Numbered from the stretch's first letter, positions 1-8,628 are shown. The stretch: 45,579 bases of DNA from an uncultured Sinobacteraceae bacterium (GCA_937902995.1 CALEKY010000096.1:1-45579); one strand, 5' to 3'. Translations and numbers: made by a program. The notes: a model not told the origin generated them from the sequence alone.

Positions 1-363
1 CAGCAGCGATTCGTTGATCATCGTGTGGTACTGAATCGCGTGCGTGAATTCGGCGAGCTGGGCCGCGGTCGGGAGCTCGCCATTGATCAGGAGGTAAGCG
101 ACTTCGAGAAAGTTGCTCTTCTCGGCCAGCTGCTCGACCGGGATTCCGCGATAGAGCAGCACCCCTGCGTCGCCGTCGATGAACGTAATCTTGCTCTCGC
201 AGGACGCCGTCGCCATGAAGCCCGGGTCGAACGAGTACATCCCGTGATCTTTCGCGAGACTCGCAATATTGAGCACGTCCGCGCCTAGGGTGCCGCTGCG
301 CACTTCGGCGATCGATTTTTTACCGGTAGCAAGATTCGTCAGTTCGAACTTTTTTTCGGACAT
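1..363 (-). CDS. gltA: Citrate synthase, N-terminal part (cut by window edge)
   Basis: The first 121 codons of a type II citrate synthase, which condenses acetyl-CoA and oxaloacetate at the entry of the TCA cycle in the cytoplasm. The visible protein begins MSEKKFELTNLATGKK and continues with the typical small N-terminal beta domain, including LGADVLNIASLAKDHG, the FMATASCESKITFIDGD segment and the YRGIPVEQLAE block. These are characteristic of the hexameric gammaproteobacterial GltA. The ATG lies at 363-361. The gene runs off the left edge, so the catalytic His and Asp residues are not seen. It is the gene after the M48 protease on the same strand, separated by about 130 bases, so it probably has its own promoter. 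Identification is secure; completeness cannot be judged. Confidence 0.93.
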   Translation of the reverse strand, partial: MSEKKFELTNLATGKKSIAEVRSGTLGADVLNIASLAKDHGMYSFDPGFMATASCESKITFIDGDAGVLLYRGIPVEQLAEKSNFLEVAYLLINGELPTAAQLAEFTHAIQYHTMINESLL

Positions 364-494
364 GGGCGGGTCTCGATCTGATCCAATTACGGACTGCAGC
401 TTTTTTGCAGGTGCAAACGGGACGCGCAGACTTACACGACACCGCGACCGAATCAAGCCGCCGCGATGCCCAAAAACGAGCCACGGTCGTCCGA

Positions 495-1964
495 TTATTC
501 GACGACGATCTTGAGCAACTGGCCCGGCTGCGGCTCCTTGTTCGGGTAGAGGTCGTTCATGAGCCGCAGCAGGTCCGCCGCGTATTCCTTGATCGGCGAA
601 GCTTTCGCCAAGTCAGCGATGCGCGTATTCGCATCGGCGCGAATGATCTTGATTTTGTAAGGTTCGGCGAGCGCAAACTCGTTGGTGCGCAAGCGCCTGA
701 AGGTGCGGATCGACGACATGAACAGCGGATCCGCTGCGGGCGCCGTGCTCGAGGCTTTGCTCGCACCGGCAAACACATACGCGAGATTGTTGTAGTAAAT
801 CACCGCATAACGAGCGGGTACCACACCGAAATCGGTCCGCTCCGATCTCACGACGGTGGTGTAGCCCTGCAGCCCGTTCACCTCGATGGCTTCGCCCGGC
901 GCCGCATTCTTCCCCGCCAGCAGGCGCGCGAGGAATTGCTGGGGGTTCGTGTTCGGCGGCGGCGCCATCGTACGCATCATCAAGATGCTGTCCTTGCGCG
1001 GCGAGACCGAGAGCAGGCGATCGGACAGATTCTCCACCGTCCAGCCGCTCGGGAATGCGACCGTGAATCCCATGTGCGCGTGATAGAAACGGTTCCCCTT
1101 GAGCACACCCTGTGCCCGGCTGGTACCGACGGGTAATCCCTGAATCGCTTGCAGATAGCGCTCGCGCCCCGGATCGGCTTCGCCTTGCGACTGCAGCTTT
1201 TCGGCCGCTTTCACGACCTCGCGCAAGCGCTGATCGTTATCGGGGTGCGTCGAGAACACGCCGTGATAAATGCGCGGCTTCCGGTTCTCTTGCCGTGCGC
1301 GCTGCACCTCGAACAGCTCTTGATTCTTCAGGAGCCGTACGGTGTCGATCATGTGGTTCGGCGACAGACCGACCCGGGCGAGATACTCGGCGCCGAGCCG
1401 GTCGGCTTCGAGCTCCATTTCGCGACCGTAGCCGGTGACGAGCGCCGCGCCCGCGTAACTCGCGAGCTCTGCCAGATCGCCGCTGCCGGTCATGATGCCG
1501 AGCGCGGCAGCCCCGATATTGCTCAGCGTCGACTGCGTCTGCTGACGCACCGGATGCCTTGCCGTGATGTGCCCGATCTCGTGACCGAGCACCGCGGCGA
1601 GCTCGGCTTCCGAGTTCAAGAAATTCAGAATGCCGCGCGTGATGTAGACATAGCCGCCGCCCGGCGTAAACGCGTTGATCTCTTCGCTATCGAGCACCGT
1701 GAAGTGGTATTCCAGATCGGGGCGGTGGCTTGCCTTCGCCACGCGCTGGCCCACTTCGTTCACGTATTGCTGCAGGCGCATGTCGTCATAGGGGCCGCCG
1801 AACTGTTGCAGCAGCAGCGGATGGACCTGCTTTGCCTTGTCGATCTCGCCCTTTTCCGAGGAGAACACGAGGTCGGGCCGACCCGTCACAGGATTGGATG
1901 CGCAACTGCCGAGCACGAACGCAGCCACGCACACCGAACAGGCACGTATCAACGATCCGAGCAT
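495..1964 (-). CDS. M48-family zinc metalloprotease, lipoprotein (BepA/LoiP-like)
   Basis: Predicted outer-membrane or periplasmic zinc protease of 489 residues. The start at 1964 was chosen because it gives a signal peptide with lipobox LGSC (Cys21); the open frame extends upstream to 2147, but that extension is arginine-rich and unlike a secreted leader. The peptidase M48 core has HEIGH at residues 128-132 (two zinc His plus catalytic Glu), followed by ARH, and a downstream MELEAD segment supplies the third ligand. The C-terminal part has a PsbP/MogR-like middle region and ends in a LysM-like domain (about residues 430-489, ending QPGQLLKIVVE). This layout matches M48 lipoproteins involved in outer-membrane protein quality control. 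The substrate is unknown. It lies between rpmE, which has its own terminator, and gltA. Confidence 0.87.
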   Translation of the reverse strand: MLGSLIRACSVCVAAFVLGSCASNPVTGRPDLVFSSEKGEIDKAKQVHPLLLQQFGGPYDDMRLQQYVNEVGQRVAKASHRPDLEYHFTVLDSEEINAFTPGGGYVYITRGILNFLNSEAELAAVLGHEIGHITARHPVRQQTQSTLSNIGAAALGIMTGSGDLAELASYAGAALVTGYGREMELEADRLGAEYLARVGLSPNHMIDTVRLLKNQELFEVQRARQENRKPRIYHGVFSTHPDNDQRLREVVKAAEKLQSQGEADPGRERYLQAIQGLPVGTSRAQGVLKGNRFYHAHMGFTVAFPSGWTVENLSDRLLSVSPRKDSILMMRTMAPPPNTNPQQFLARLLAGKNAAPGEAIEVNGLQGYTTVVRSERTDFGVVPARYAVIYYNNLAYVFAGASKASSTAPAADPLFMSSIRTFRRLRTNEFALAEPYKIKIIRADANTRIADLAKASPIKEYAADLLRLMNDLYPNKEPQPGQLLKIVVE

Positions 1965-2106
1965 GGCGGGGGTCTTCAGCACAGCAGTCCGGTTATAAAC
2001 CGCTCCCAAACGCAGGGACAAGCTGGGCAAGAACGCAGACCGGCACTTTGCGCCGTCGGTTACACGTGAGAGCCGCCGCAGCTGCGCAGAGTTCCGACGC
2101 GCGACG

Positions 2107-2140
2107 CCAGAAAAAGCAAAGGGCGCCGTACGGCGCCCTC
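2107..2140 (-). terminator. Rho-independent terminator after rpmE
   Basis: A perfect 20-base palindrome at 2120-2139 (AGGGCGCCGT and its mirror) is followed, in the minus-strand direction, by a T-rich tract read from 2119-2107 (TTGCTTTTTC). It lies about 30 bases past the rpmE stop and separates rpmE from the M48 protease gene. The opposite strand lacks a T-tract after the stem, so the terminator acts one way only. Confidence 0.85.
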
Positions 2141-2168
2141 TGCACAAAGCTCGGCAATGACGTGCGGT

Positions 2169-2369
2169 CTAGCGCGCGTACTTCTTGCGGAACTTGTCGA
2201 CGCGGCCGCCGGTATCGACGATCTTCTGCTTACCCGTATAGAACGGGTGGCAGTTCGAGCACACTTCGATCTGCAGATCGTGGCCCAGCGTCGAGCGCGT
2301 GACGAAGGTGTTCCCGCAGCTGCAGGTGACCGTCGTCTCTTTGTATTCGGGATGGATTCCAGCCTTCAT
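2169..2369 (-). CDS. rpmE: 50S ribosomal protein L31, zinc-binding form
   Basis: A 66-residue protein of the large ribosomal subunit that helps bridge it to the 30S head. It has the four cysteines of the zinc-binding (C+) form: Cys16 and Cys18 in CSCGNTF, Cys37 and Cys40 in CSNCHPFYTGKQK. The tail VDTGGRVDKFRKKY is the usual L31 C-terminus. The start MKAGIHPEYK at 2369 is the conserved one; the frame stays open to 2453, but that extension does not match the family. It is monocistronic, followed by a strong terminator. Because this is the zinc form, a C- paralogue under Zur control could exist elsewhere, but none is visible here. Confidence 0.97.
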   Translation of the reverse strand: MKAGIHPEYKETTVTCSCGNTFVTRSTLGHDLQIEVCSNCHPFYTGKQKIVDTGGRVDKFRKKYAR

Positions 2370-2818
2370 GAGCGTGTGCGCCTCGCGGGCGCCTCCGAAA
2401 AGGGCGCGCAGTTTAGCCACCAAACGAGGGGGTCGCAACAGGCTGTAGCCCACACGCCTCGCCCGACATGCGGATACGGGTTCGGCTGACAGCTAAAGCC
2501 CTAGAGTTATCCACAAAACCTGTGGACAACTTTGTGGATGAAGCTCCTCGTAGTTGCCGCAACTCGCGGCCAGAATATGGCCTTGTCAAATTGATCAAAA
2601 AATAGCCAACCCATTTTTCCCTATTCGTTCAATGGGTTACATGTGGCTCCTGATAGACCGGATGCACTTTGGTCATCAAGCGCCTGCCGGTTTGAAAACT
2701 CTTGGTCGGTGTGCATAACCCTTGTCCACCCGTGGAGTCTCGCGCGCTCGGCAACCATCGATTTTGTGCGGTAGTTCACGAACTTGCGACCGCCGCCGCA
2801 CGGCGTCCCGCCTGCCGA
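2370..2818. other. Long intergenic region with a cluster of DnaA-box-like sites
   Basis: No gene is seen in this stretch between rpmE and hemW. It holds a perfect DnaA box TTATCCACA at 2507-2515, TTGTCCACA on the minus strand at 2521-2529, and TCATCCACA on the minus strand at 2533-2541. TTATGCACA lies on the minus strand at 2710-2718, and TTGTCCACC at 2722-2730. Between the two groups lies an AT-rich stretch (about 2576-2640) with an inverted repeat AACCCATT (2608-2615) / AATGGGTT (2631-2638). The layout resembles an origin or a DnaA-binding regulatory/titration site. The rpmE promoter must also lie here but could not be placed with confidence. Confidence 0.6.
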
Positions 2819-3991
2819 TCAGGCTTTCGGGCTCTCATCCGGTGGCAGAAACAGCGCCTGCAGGTCGTTCAGGAACAGGTGACCCCGGTCGGTCGGCCGC
2901 CAACGATCGCCCTGCCGGACGAGTAACCCTTGCGCGATCGCCCGCTCCAAGGGCTCGCGGATCGCATCGAGCGCAACGCCCGTGCGCGCCTCGAACTCCG
3001 ACGCCGCGAATCCGATCCGTAACCGCAACACGTTCAGCATGAATTCGAATGCGAGCTCATCGGCGGCCACGATCCGCCGTTCGCTCGTTCGATCGCTGCC
3101 CTGCCGACGCAGGTAGTCGCGCGGCTGACGATGCCTGACCGTGCGGACGATTTGTTTGCGTGCGACATCGGTGAGCTTCCCATGCGCGCCCGCACCGATG
3201 CCGATGTAATCGCCGAACTGCCAATAGTTCAGATTGTGTTTGCACTGCCGGCCTGCGCGCGCATACGCGGACACTTCGTACTGCTCGTAGCCGTGCTCGG
3301 CGAGCAGCGCTGTACACGCTTGCTGCATCTCCCAGCTCGCATCTTGATCGGGCAACGGCGGCGGGCGATGAAAGAACACCGTGCCCGGCTCCAACGTGAG
3401 TTGATAATGCGAGATGTGCGCGGGCTCGAGCGACAACGCACGACGTATGTCCGCGACGGCCTCGTCGAGGCGCTGGTCGGGAAGCGCATACATGAGATCG
3501 AGATTGAAGTTTTCGAACCCGGCGCGCTGCAGCTCTTCGACGGCCCGTTCGATATCGCCGGCACCGTGGATGCGTCCCAACGCCTTGAGATGCCGATCGT
3601 CGAACGATTGCGCGCCGAGCGACACACGCGTCACGCCTGCTGCCTTGTAGCCGCGGAAGCGTCCATGCTCGATCGTCCCGGGGTTCGCTTCGAGCGTGAT
3701 CTCGACGTCCGGCGCACAACGCACGCGTTGGCGTACGCCAGAAACAATCTCCGCAATCGATTCAGGGGAAAACAAGCTCGGCGTGCCGCCGCCGAAGAAA
3801 ATCGACACGAGTTCGCGGCCTTGCACGGCGTCGAGATCCTGTTCGAGATCGTCCAGCAGCGCCGTCACGTATTCGCGTTCCGGCATCTCGCTGCCGATCG
3901 CATGCGAATTGAAATCGCAGTACGGACATTTGCGCACACACCAAGGCATGTGCACGTACAGGGCAAGCGGCGGCAGCGCCAGCCCGCTCAT
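2819..3991 (-). CDS. hemW: Radical SAM heme chaperone HemW
   Basis: A 390-residue cytoplasmic radical SAM protein that binds heme and is thought to deliver it to respiratory enzymes; it was long misnamed oxygen-independent coproporphyrinogen III oxidase. The cluster motif is CVRKCPYC (Cys18, Cys22, Cys25), followed by the GGGTPS SAM-binding element and the HemW-specific segment CKHNLNYWQFGDYIGIGAGAHG. The C-terminal HemN-like domain is complete. The start at 3991 is fixed by overlap with the rdgB stop (ATGA); a much longer open frame to 4228 is the antisense or shadow extension of rdgB. It is the third gene of rph-rdgB-hemW. A heme-trafficking role fits the cbb3 oxidase elsewhere in the window, though the two are not linked. 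Confidence 0.94.
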   Translation of the reverse strand: MSGLALPPLALYVHMPWCVRKCPYCDFNSHAIGSEMPEREYVTALLDDLEQDLDAVQGRELVSIFFGGGTPSLFSPESIAEIVSGVRQRVRCAPDVEITLEANPGTIEHGRFRGYKAAGVTRVSLGAQSFDDRHLKALGRIHGAGDIERAVEELQRAGFENFNLDLMYALPDQRLDEAVADIRRALSLEPAHISHYQLTLEPGTVFFHRPPPLPDQDASWEMQQACTALLAEHGYEQYEVSAYARAGRQCKHNLNYWQFGDYIGIGAGAHGKLTDVARKQIVRTVRHRQPRDYLRRQGSDRTSERRIVAADELAFEFMLNVLRLRIGFAASEFEARTGVALDAIREPLERAIAQGLLVRQGDRWRPTDRGHLFLNDLQALFLPPDESPKA

Positions 3992-4581
3992 AGATGCGTT
4001 TCGCGCAGTCGCGCCACCAGCTCGCGCAACGCTTTGCCGCGATGACTGATCCGATTCTTCTCTTCCGGTGCGAGCTCGGCGGCCGTTTTGCCTTCCGGCA
4101 ACTCGAAAATCGGATCGTAGCCGAAGCCGCCCGTGCCGCGGGGCGTCAAGACGATGCGCCCTTCCCAGCTTTGTTGGCAGACGATGGGCGAGGGATCTTG
4201 CGGATGCCGCAAGAACGCCAGGGCGCACTGATAGCGCGCCGTACGCCGATCCTCCGGGACATCGCGAACCGCAGCGAGTAGCTTTTCGAGATTCGCCTGA
4301 TCGCTCGCACCTTCGCCCGCATAGCGCGCGGAGTAGATGCCCGGTGCGCCGTCGAGCGCATCGACTTCGATTCCGGAGTCGTCGGCAATCGCGGGCAGTC
4401 CGGACGCCTTCGACGCATGACGGGCTTTCAGGATCGCGTTTTCGACGAACGATAGGCCCGTTTCCGCTGCGTTTTCGTTCGTGAAGCGGGAGAGCGGTTC
4501 GACCTCGAAGCCGAGCGGCGCGAGCAACTCGCGAAACTCGCGGAGCTTGCCAGGATTGTTCGTGGCGAGAACGACGCGCAT
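3988..4581 (-). CDS. rdgB: XTP/dITP diphosphatase (RdgB/HAM1)
   Basis: A 197-residue house-cleaning pyrophosphatase that hydrolyses dITP, ITP and XTP to monophosphates, keeping deaminated purines out of DNA and RNA. The N-terminal TNNPGK nucleotide-binding motif (residues 7-12) is present. So are the DDSGIEVDALDGAPGIYSAR block with its metal-binding acidic residues, GGFGYDPIF, and the C-terminal SHRGKAL motif. The length matches the family (about 197 in E. coli). It starts 6 bases after the rph stop and overlaps hemW by four bases, so it sits in a tight rph-rdgB-hemW operon, an arrangement common in proteobacteria. Confidence 0.96.
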   Translation of the reverse strand: MRVVLATNNPGKLREFRELLAPLGFEVEPLSRFTNENAAETGLSFVENAILKARHASKASGLPAIADDSGIEVDALDGAPGIYSARYAGEGASDQANLEKLLAAVRDVPEDRRTARYQCALAFLRHPQDPSPIVCQQSWEGRIVLTPRGTGGFGYDPIFELPEGKTAAELAPEEKNRISHRGKALRELVARLRETHL

Positions 4582-4587
4582 GACGGC

Positions 4588-5307
4588 TCAGCCCAACGCC
4601 TCGAGCTGTTTCGCGAACAGTTGTCCGATCGCATTCGCGGCAAGATTGAGCAATTCATCGAGCTCTTCGCGCCGGAACGCATGGCCTTCGGCCGTGCCTT
4701 GCAGCTCGATGAAGGCGCCGCCGTTGTTCATCACGACGTTCATGTCGGTTTCGGCTTCGGAGTCCTCGGCGTAATCGAGATCGACGATCGGGATGCCCGA
4801 CCAGATGCCAACCGACACGGCGGCCACTTGGCCGTGGATGGGGCTCTCTTGCAGAACGCCGCGATCGATGAGTGTGTTCACCGCATCGACGAGCGCCACG
4901 TAGGCGCCCGTGATCGACGCAGTGCGCGTGCCGCCGTCCGCTTGCAGCACATCGCAATCCAGCGTGATCGTCCGCTCGCCGAGCGCCTTAAGATCGACCA
5001 CGCCTCGCAGCGCGCGCCCGATCAGGCGCTGAATCTCCAGCGTACGTCCGCCCTGCTTGCCGACCGCTGCTTCGCGCCGGGTACGCGTGTGCGTCGAACG
5101 CGGCAGCATGCCGTACTCGGCGGTGACCCAGCCTTGCCCCGAATTGCGCAAGAACGCCGGAACGGTGTCCTCGACGCTTGCCGTACAGAGCACGCGTGTA
5201 TCGCCGAACTCGACCAATACGGAACCTTCGGCGTGACGCGTGAAATTGCGTGTGATCCGCACTTCGCGAAGCTGATCGGGCGCGCGGCCGCTCGGACGGT
5301 TCTTCAT
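4588..5307 (-). CDS. rph: Ribonuclease PH
   Basis: A 239-residue phosphorolytic 3'-to-5' exoribonuclease that trims tRNA 3' ends using phosphate. It starts MKNRPSGRAPDQLREV. It carries the conserved GYGMLPRST-type loop (here AEYGMLPRSTHTRTRRE), the EIQRLIGRALR helix, the catalytic DCDVLQADGGTRTASITG stretch and DLDYAEDSEAETDMN with its metal-binding Asp residues. The length is the same as functional RNase PH, so it is not the truncated form seen in E. coli K-12. The ATG at 5307 is chosen because the family begins at this point; the frame is open further upstream without homology. It is the first gene of the operon with rdgB and hemW. Confidence 0.96.
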   Translation of the reverse strand: MKNRPSGRAPDQLREVRITRNFTRHAEGSVLVEFGDTRVLCTASVEDTVPAFLRNSGQGWVTAEYGMLPRSTHTRTRREAAVGKQGGRTLEIQRLIGRALRGVVDLKALGERTITLDCDVLQADGGTRTASITGAYVALVDAVNTLIDRGVLQESPIHGQVAAVSVGIWSGIPIVDLDYAEDSEAETDMNVVMNNGGAFIELQGTAEGHAFRREELDELLNLAANAIGQLFAKQLEALG

Positions 5308-5425
5308 GGCTAATCCTCGAAATTGCGAGCTGGGCGCTCGGGTAGGCACCCAAGCGCGATTTGCAGGAACGGGGATTTTAGTCGCGCGGATGCATCCGCG
5401 CCCGGCAGAAAAGACGAAAGTGACG

Positions 5426-6172
5426 CTACGCCTCGAGGAAGCGCAGCACGGCAGCCGTGGAGTTGTCGCTGAAAGGAGCCGAGGCTTGCACGGCGCGGCG
5501 GCCGAGCGCTTCGAGCCAGGCGCGCAAATCGTGGTTCTCGTCGCGGAAAAACGCGGCGATGTCCGCGTCGGACAAATTCGCCCAGATGCCGTCCGTACAC
5601 AGGAGCAACACATCGCCCGGCTTGAGAACGTGCCGGCCGCTGATCGTCATTTCCGGAATGGCCGGATCGCCGCCGAGACAGCATTCCACGAAGTTGCGCA
5701 TGGGGTGATTGGCGACTTCCTGCTCGGTGATCTTGCCTTCGCGCAACAGCAGCTCGACGTGACTGTGATCGCGCGTACGTTCGCGGACCTTGCCCTGGCG
5801 AATCCAGTACACGCGGCTGTCGCCGATGTGGGCCCAGTACGCGGCGCCTTGCTGCACCAGACAGATGGCCGTGGTGGCGCGCGGCCGCGAATCCATGCTT
5901 TGTCCGATCCCCAGCCTCGCGACGTCGTCGTGCGCCTTGCTCAACGCCATGTGCAGAAAGCCGATGGGGTCGAACAGCGGCAAGGTCATCCGATGGAACG
6001 AATCGAGCAAGCTCCTGAGCGCCGTGTCGGCGGCGCGACTGCCGTCGGAATGCCCGCCCATCCCATCGATGACGATGAGAAATGCCGCCTTGCCCTTTGC
6101 GGCAATCGCTACGCGGTCCTGGTTGTCCTCGCGATCGCCGACCAGGCTGACGTCTGCATACTCGATCCGCAA
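5426..6172 (-). CDS. PP2C-type Ser/Thr protein phosphatase
   Basis: A 248-residue soluble metal-dependent phosphatase of the PP2C/PppA family. Metal-binding and catalytic residues are in place: Asp16 and Asp19 in DREDNQD, Asp36 in DGMGGHSDG, the GDSRVYWIR motif, LLLCTDGIWANL and the final DNSTAAVL. It has no transmembrane segment. Such phosphatases reverse eukaryotic-type kinases and are often paired with FHA proteins. The only kinase in the window is the membrane kinase about 13 kb away, so a partnership is inference only. The gene is divergent from yicC across 132 bases, and 118 bases separate it from rph on the same strand. Confidence 0.88.
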   Translation of the reverse strand: MRIEYADVSLVGDREDNQDRVAIAAKGKAAFLIVIDGMGGHSDGSRAADTALRSLLDSFHRMTLPLFDPIGFLHMALSKAHDDVARLGIGQSMDSRPRATTAICLVQQGAAYWAHIGDSRVYWIRQGKVRERTRDHSHVELLLREGKITEQEVANHPMRNFVECCLGGDPAIPEMTISGRHVLKPGDVLLLCTDGIWANLSDADIAAFFRDENHDLRAWLEALGRRAVQASAPFSDNSTAAVLRFLEA

Positions 6173-6304
6173 GCGCGGGCTCCGATAGGAAAGGCTCTGC
6201 TGAGAGAGAGGGTACTGTTAAACTTACAGCGGCAGATTTTATACACCGGCCTGCGCCTGAAGCGTAAGCCCGCTTTTTCCTTAATCCCTTAGAGCCGCTC
6301 TCTC

Positions 6305-7171
6305 ATGATTCGCAGTATGACGGGCTTCGCAAGACGCGAGCGCCAAGGCGCGTTCGGGACGTTGGTCTGCGAGCTGCGCACCGTCAATCACCGCTATCTC
6401 GAAATCTCGCTGCGGCTGCCCGAGGAGCTCAAAGCGCTCGACAACGACGTGCGTCAAACCATTGGCGCAGCACTTCGCCGCGGCAAGGTCGACGTCAGTT
6501 TCAATCTGAAGCCTGCCGCCGGCGTTCAGCGTCAGCTCGAGATCGATAGCGCATTGCTCGACGAAGTGCTCGCACGCATCGAGCAGGTCCGGTCGCACAT
6601 GAATATCAGCGCGCCGGTGAACCCGCTCGACCTATTGCGCTGGCCCGGCATCGTACGCGAAGCCGAGGCCGATGCAGCGCCGCTGATGGCGGCTGCGATC
6701 GAGGTCTTGCGCGAGGCGCTCGTCGATCTCAACGACATGCGCGCCCGCGAAGGGCAGCGCATTCGCGAGCTGCTTGCGGCACGCTGCGCATCCATGCGTA
6801 CTCTGGTTCGAGCGGTGAAGACGCGTCTGCCGGAAATCTCGCAGCGGCTGCGCGAACGCATTACGGAACGCATCCAACAGCTCGGTATCGCGCCCGATGC
6901 CGAGCGCCTCGAGCAAGAGCTCGTTTTGTATGCACACAAGATGGACGTGGACGAAGAACTCGATCGGCTCAACGGCCATCTCGATGAAGTGCTGAGCGTG
7001 CTCGACTCGACCGAACCTGCCGGACGACGGCTGGATTTTCTGATGCAGGAGCTCAACCGCGAAGCCAACACGCTTTCCTCGAAATCGCAGGACGTGGAAA
7101 CGACGCGCGCCGCCGTCGACATGAAAGTCATGATCGAGCAGATGCGCGAGCAAGTGCAGAACGTGGAATGA
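6305..7171 (+). CDS. yicC: YicC-family endoribonuclease
   Basis: A 288-residue protein matching the YicC family (287 residues in E. coli), recently described as an endoribonuclease acting on small and messenger RNAs. The N-terminal YicC domain begins MIRSMTGFARRE and includes ELRTVNHRYLEISLRLPEEL. The C-terminal DUF1732 domain includes HMDVDEELDRLNGHL-like (here HKMDVDEELDRLNGHLDE), GRRLDFLMQELNREANTL and SKSQDVETT, all hallmark blocks. The last four bases overlap the gmk start (ATGA), so the two are translationally coupled; the yicC-gmk neighbourhood is widespread. A possible minus-10 TATACA lies at 6240-6245 in the divergent region, but no convincing minus-35 was found. Confidence 0.94.
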   Translation: MIRSMTGFARRERQGAFGTLVCELRTVNHRYLEISLRLPEELKALDNDVRQTIGAALRRGKVDVSFNLKPAAGVQRQLEIDSALLDEVLARIEQVRSHMNISAPVNPLDLLRWPGIVREAEADAAPLMAAAIEVLREALVDLNDMRAREGQRIRELLAARCASMRTLVRAVKTRLPEISQRLRERITERIQQLGIAPDAERLEQELVLYAHKMDVDEELDRLNGHLDEVLSVLDSTEPAGRRLDFLMQELNREANTLSSKSQDVETTRAAVDMKVMIEQMREQVQNVE

Positions 7172-7824
7172 CGGCAGCGGACGGCGTGGCGATGGTCGAG
7201 GGTCGAACAACGAAGCGCGGCGAACTGTTCGTCGTGGCCGCTCCGTCGGGGACGGGCAAGACCTCGCTCGTGCGGGCGCTGATGCAACGCATGCCCGAGC
7301 TCAGGTTCTCGATTTCGTACACAACGCGGCCGAAACGCGAGAACGAGCAGCACGGACGCGACTATTTCTTCGTCGACAAGGCGGAGTTCGAACGCATGAT
7401 CGCGGCAGGCGAATTCCTCGAGCACGCGAACGTGTACGGCAATTTCTACGGGACTTCGCGCCGGCAGGTCGAATCGATGCTCGAAGCCGGCGACAACGTA
7501 TTGCTCGAGATCGATTGGCAGGGTGCGCAGCAAATTGCGCGCTCGATGCCCGAACGACGCTCGATTTTCATTCTGCCGCCGTCCCGATCGGCACTCGAGA
7601 CGCGGCTGCGCGGCCGCGGTACGGACAGCGAGGAAGTCATTGCACGCCGGCTGCAAGCCTCGATGGCGGATCTGTCGCATTGGAACGAATTCGAATTCGT
7701 CGTCATCAACGACGACTTCGATCAAGCGACCGACGACCTGGAAGCCATTGTCCGCGGCCAGGGCGAGCACTTGCGCCGGGACCGTTCGGACGTCGTCCAG
7801 CTCATGCAACGGCTGCTGGCCTAG
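7168..7824 (+). CDS. gmk: Guanylate kinase
   Basis: A 218-residue cytoplasmic kinase converting GMP and ATP to GDP and ADP. The P-loop is APSGTGKTSL, and the GMP-binding SYTTRPKRENEQHGRDYFFV segment follows. The lid and core have EHANVYGNFYGTSRRQVE, DWQGAQQI and the FILPPS block. The start at 7168 overlaps the yicC stop; an alternative ATG lies at 7192, just before the conserved core, and the extra eight residues may not be translated. In most gammaproteobacteria gmk is followed by rpoZ and spoT. Here it is followed by a SIMPL-domain gene instead, so those genes must be elsewhere. Confidence 0.96.
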   Translation: MTAADGVAMVEGRTTKRGELFVVAAPSGTGKTSLVRALMQRMPELRFSISYTTRPKRENEQHGRDYFFVDKAEFERMIAAGEFLEHANVYGNFYGTSRRQVESMLEAGDNVLLEIDWQGAQQIARSMPERRSIFILPPSRSALETRLRGRGTDSEEVIARRLQASMADLSHWNEFEFVVINDDFDQATDDLEAIVRGQGEHLRRDRSDVVQLMQRLLA

Positions 7825-7905
7825 TTTCGTTAGTTGGCGTGTTCATGGCGGGTTCATCCCGCTCGTGTTCTGCTCAAGATGCGCTTCTGCGTTCGAGGTG
7901 ACCCG

Positions 7906-8628
7906 ATGAAACACTCCGCCTTTCTTGCATTGCTGGCATGTGCGTTCCTTGCGACCGATGCGCTCGGTGCCGAGGCCGATCGGCCCCGCACCGTGACCGT
8001 CTCCGGTCAGGGCGAAGTTCGCGCCGAGCCGGATCGTGCGTTCGTTACTTTGGGCGTCGAGGCACGTAAGCCCAAATTGGAAGAGGCGCGTGCGGACGTC
8101 GCCCGTACCGTCGATGCCGTCTTGAAACTGACACGAGAGCTCAAGATCGATCAGAAGCTCGTCAATGCCACGCGCATCAACGTTCAACCCGAGTACAACT
8201 GGGATACCAATGCGCGCGAGCGGACGCTGATCGGCTACTACGTCTCGCGCCAGGTCGAAATCGAGCTCAGGGATCTTGAGAAGCTGGGCCAGCTGCTCGA
8301 GCGGGCGACCGACTTGGGCGTCAACCAGATCGGCTCGCCGCAACTCGATTCGAGCAAACGGCGCGAGCTCGAACGCGAAGCGCTTGCCAAAGCAGTCGAG
8401 GATGCCCGCGCCAACGCCGAGGCGGTTGCCAAAGCTGCCGGCGCGAAGCTGGGGCCTGCGCGCACGATTTCGGCAAGCTCGGGGTACGTGCCGCCGAGCC
8501 CCGTGCGTATGAAGGTCGCCGCCGTGGCGATGGAGGCCAGCGATGCGGCACAGACCTATCAACGCGCGGAAATGACGTTCACCGGCAACGTGCAGGTTGA
8601 ATACGATCTGCTCATCGGCTCACCATAG
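7906..8628 (+). CDS. SIMPL (DUF541) domain periplasmic protein
   Basis: A 240-residue secreted protein of the SIMPL/YggE family; the molecular role of this family is unsettled (oxidative stress links in E. coli YggE). The start at 7906 was chosen because it follows GAGGTGA at good spacing and gives a clean signal peptide MKHSAFLALLACAFLATDALGAEA. The mature part begins RTVTVSGQGEVRAEPDRAFVTLGV, the typical DUF541 opening, and later shows YYVSRQVEIELRDLEKLG and the conserved NAEAVAKAAGAKLG segment. The C-terminal half ends in a beta-rich VQVEYDLL. It stands alone, 81 bases after gmk. Confidence 0.85.
   Translation: MKHSAFLALLACAFLATDALGAEADRPRTVTVSGQGEVRAEPDRAFVTLGVEARKPKLEEARADVARTVDAVLKLTRELKIDQKLVNATRINVQPEYNWDTNARERTLIGYYVSRQVEIELRDLEKLGQLLERATDLGVNQIGSPQLDSSKRRELEREALAKAVEDARANAEAVAKAAGAKLGPARTISASSGYVPPSPVRMKVAAVAMEASDAAQTYQRAEMTFTGNVQVEYDLLIGSP

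Noticed and set aside
1149..2069. 306-codon open frame opposite the M48 protease
   Set aside because: It covers the reverse of the HEIGH region and has no family likeness.
3992..4228. N-terminal extension of hemW
   Set aside because: The extension overlaps rdgB entirely; HemW proteins start near MSGLALPPLALYVHMPWC, and ATGA coupling supports 3991.
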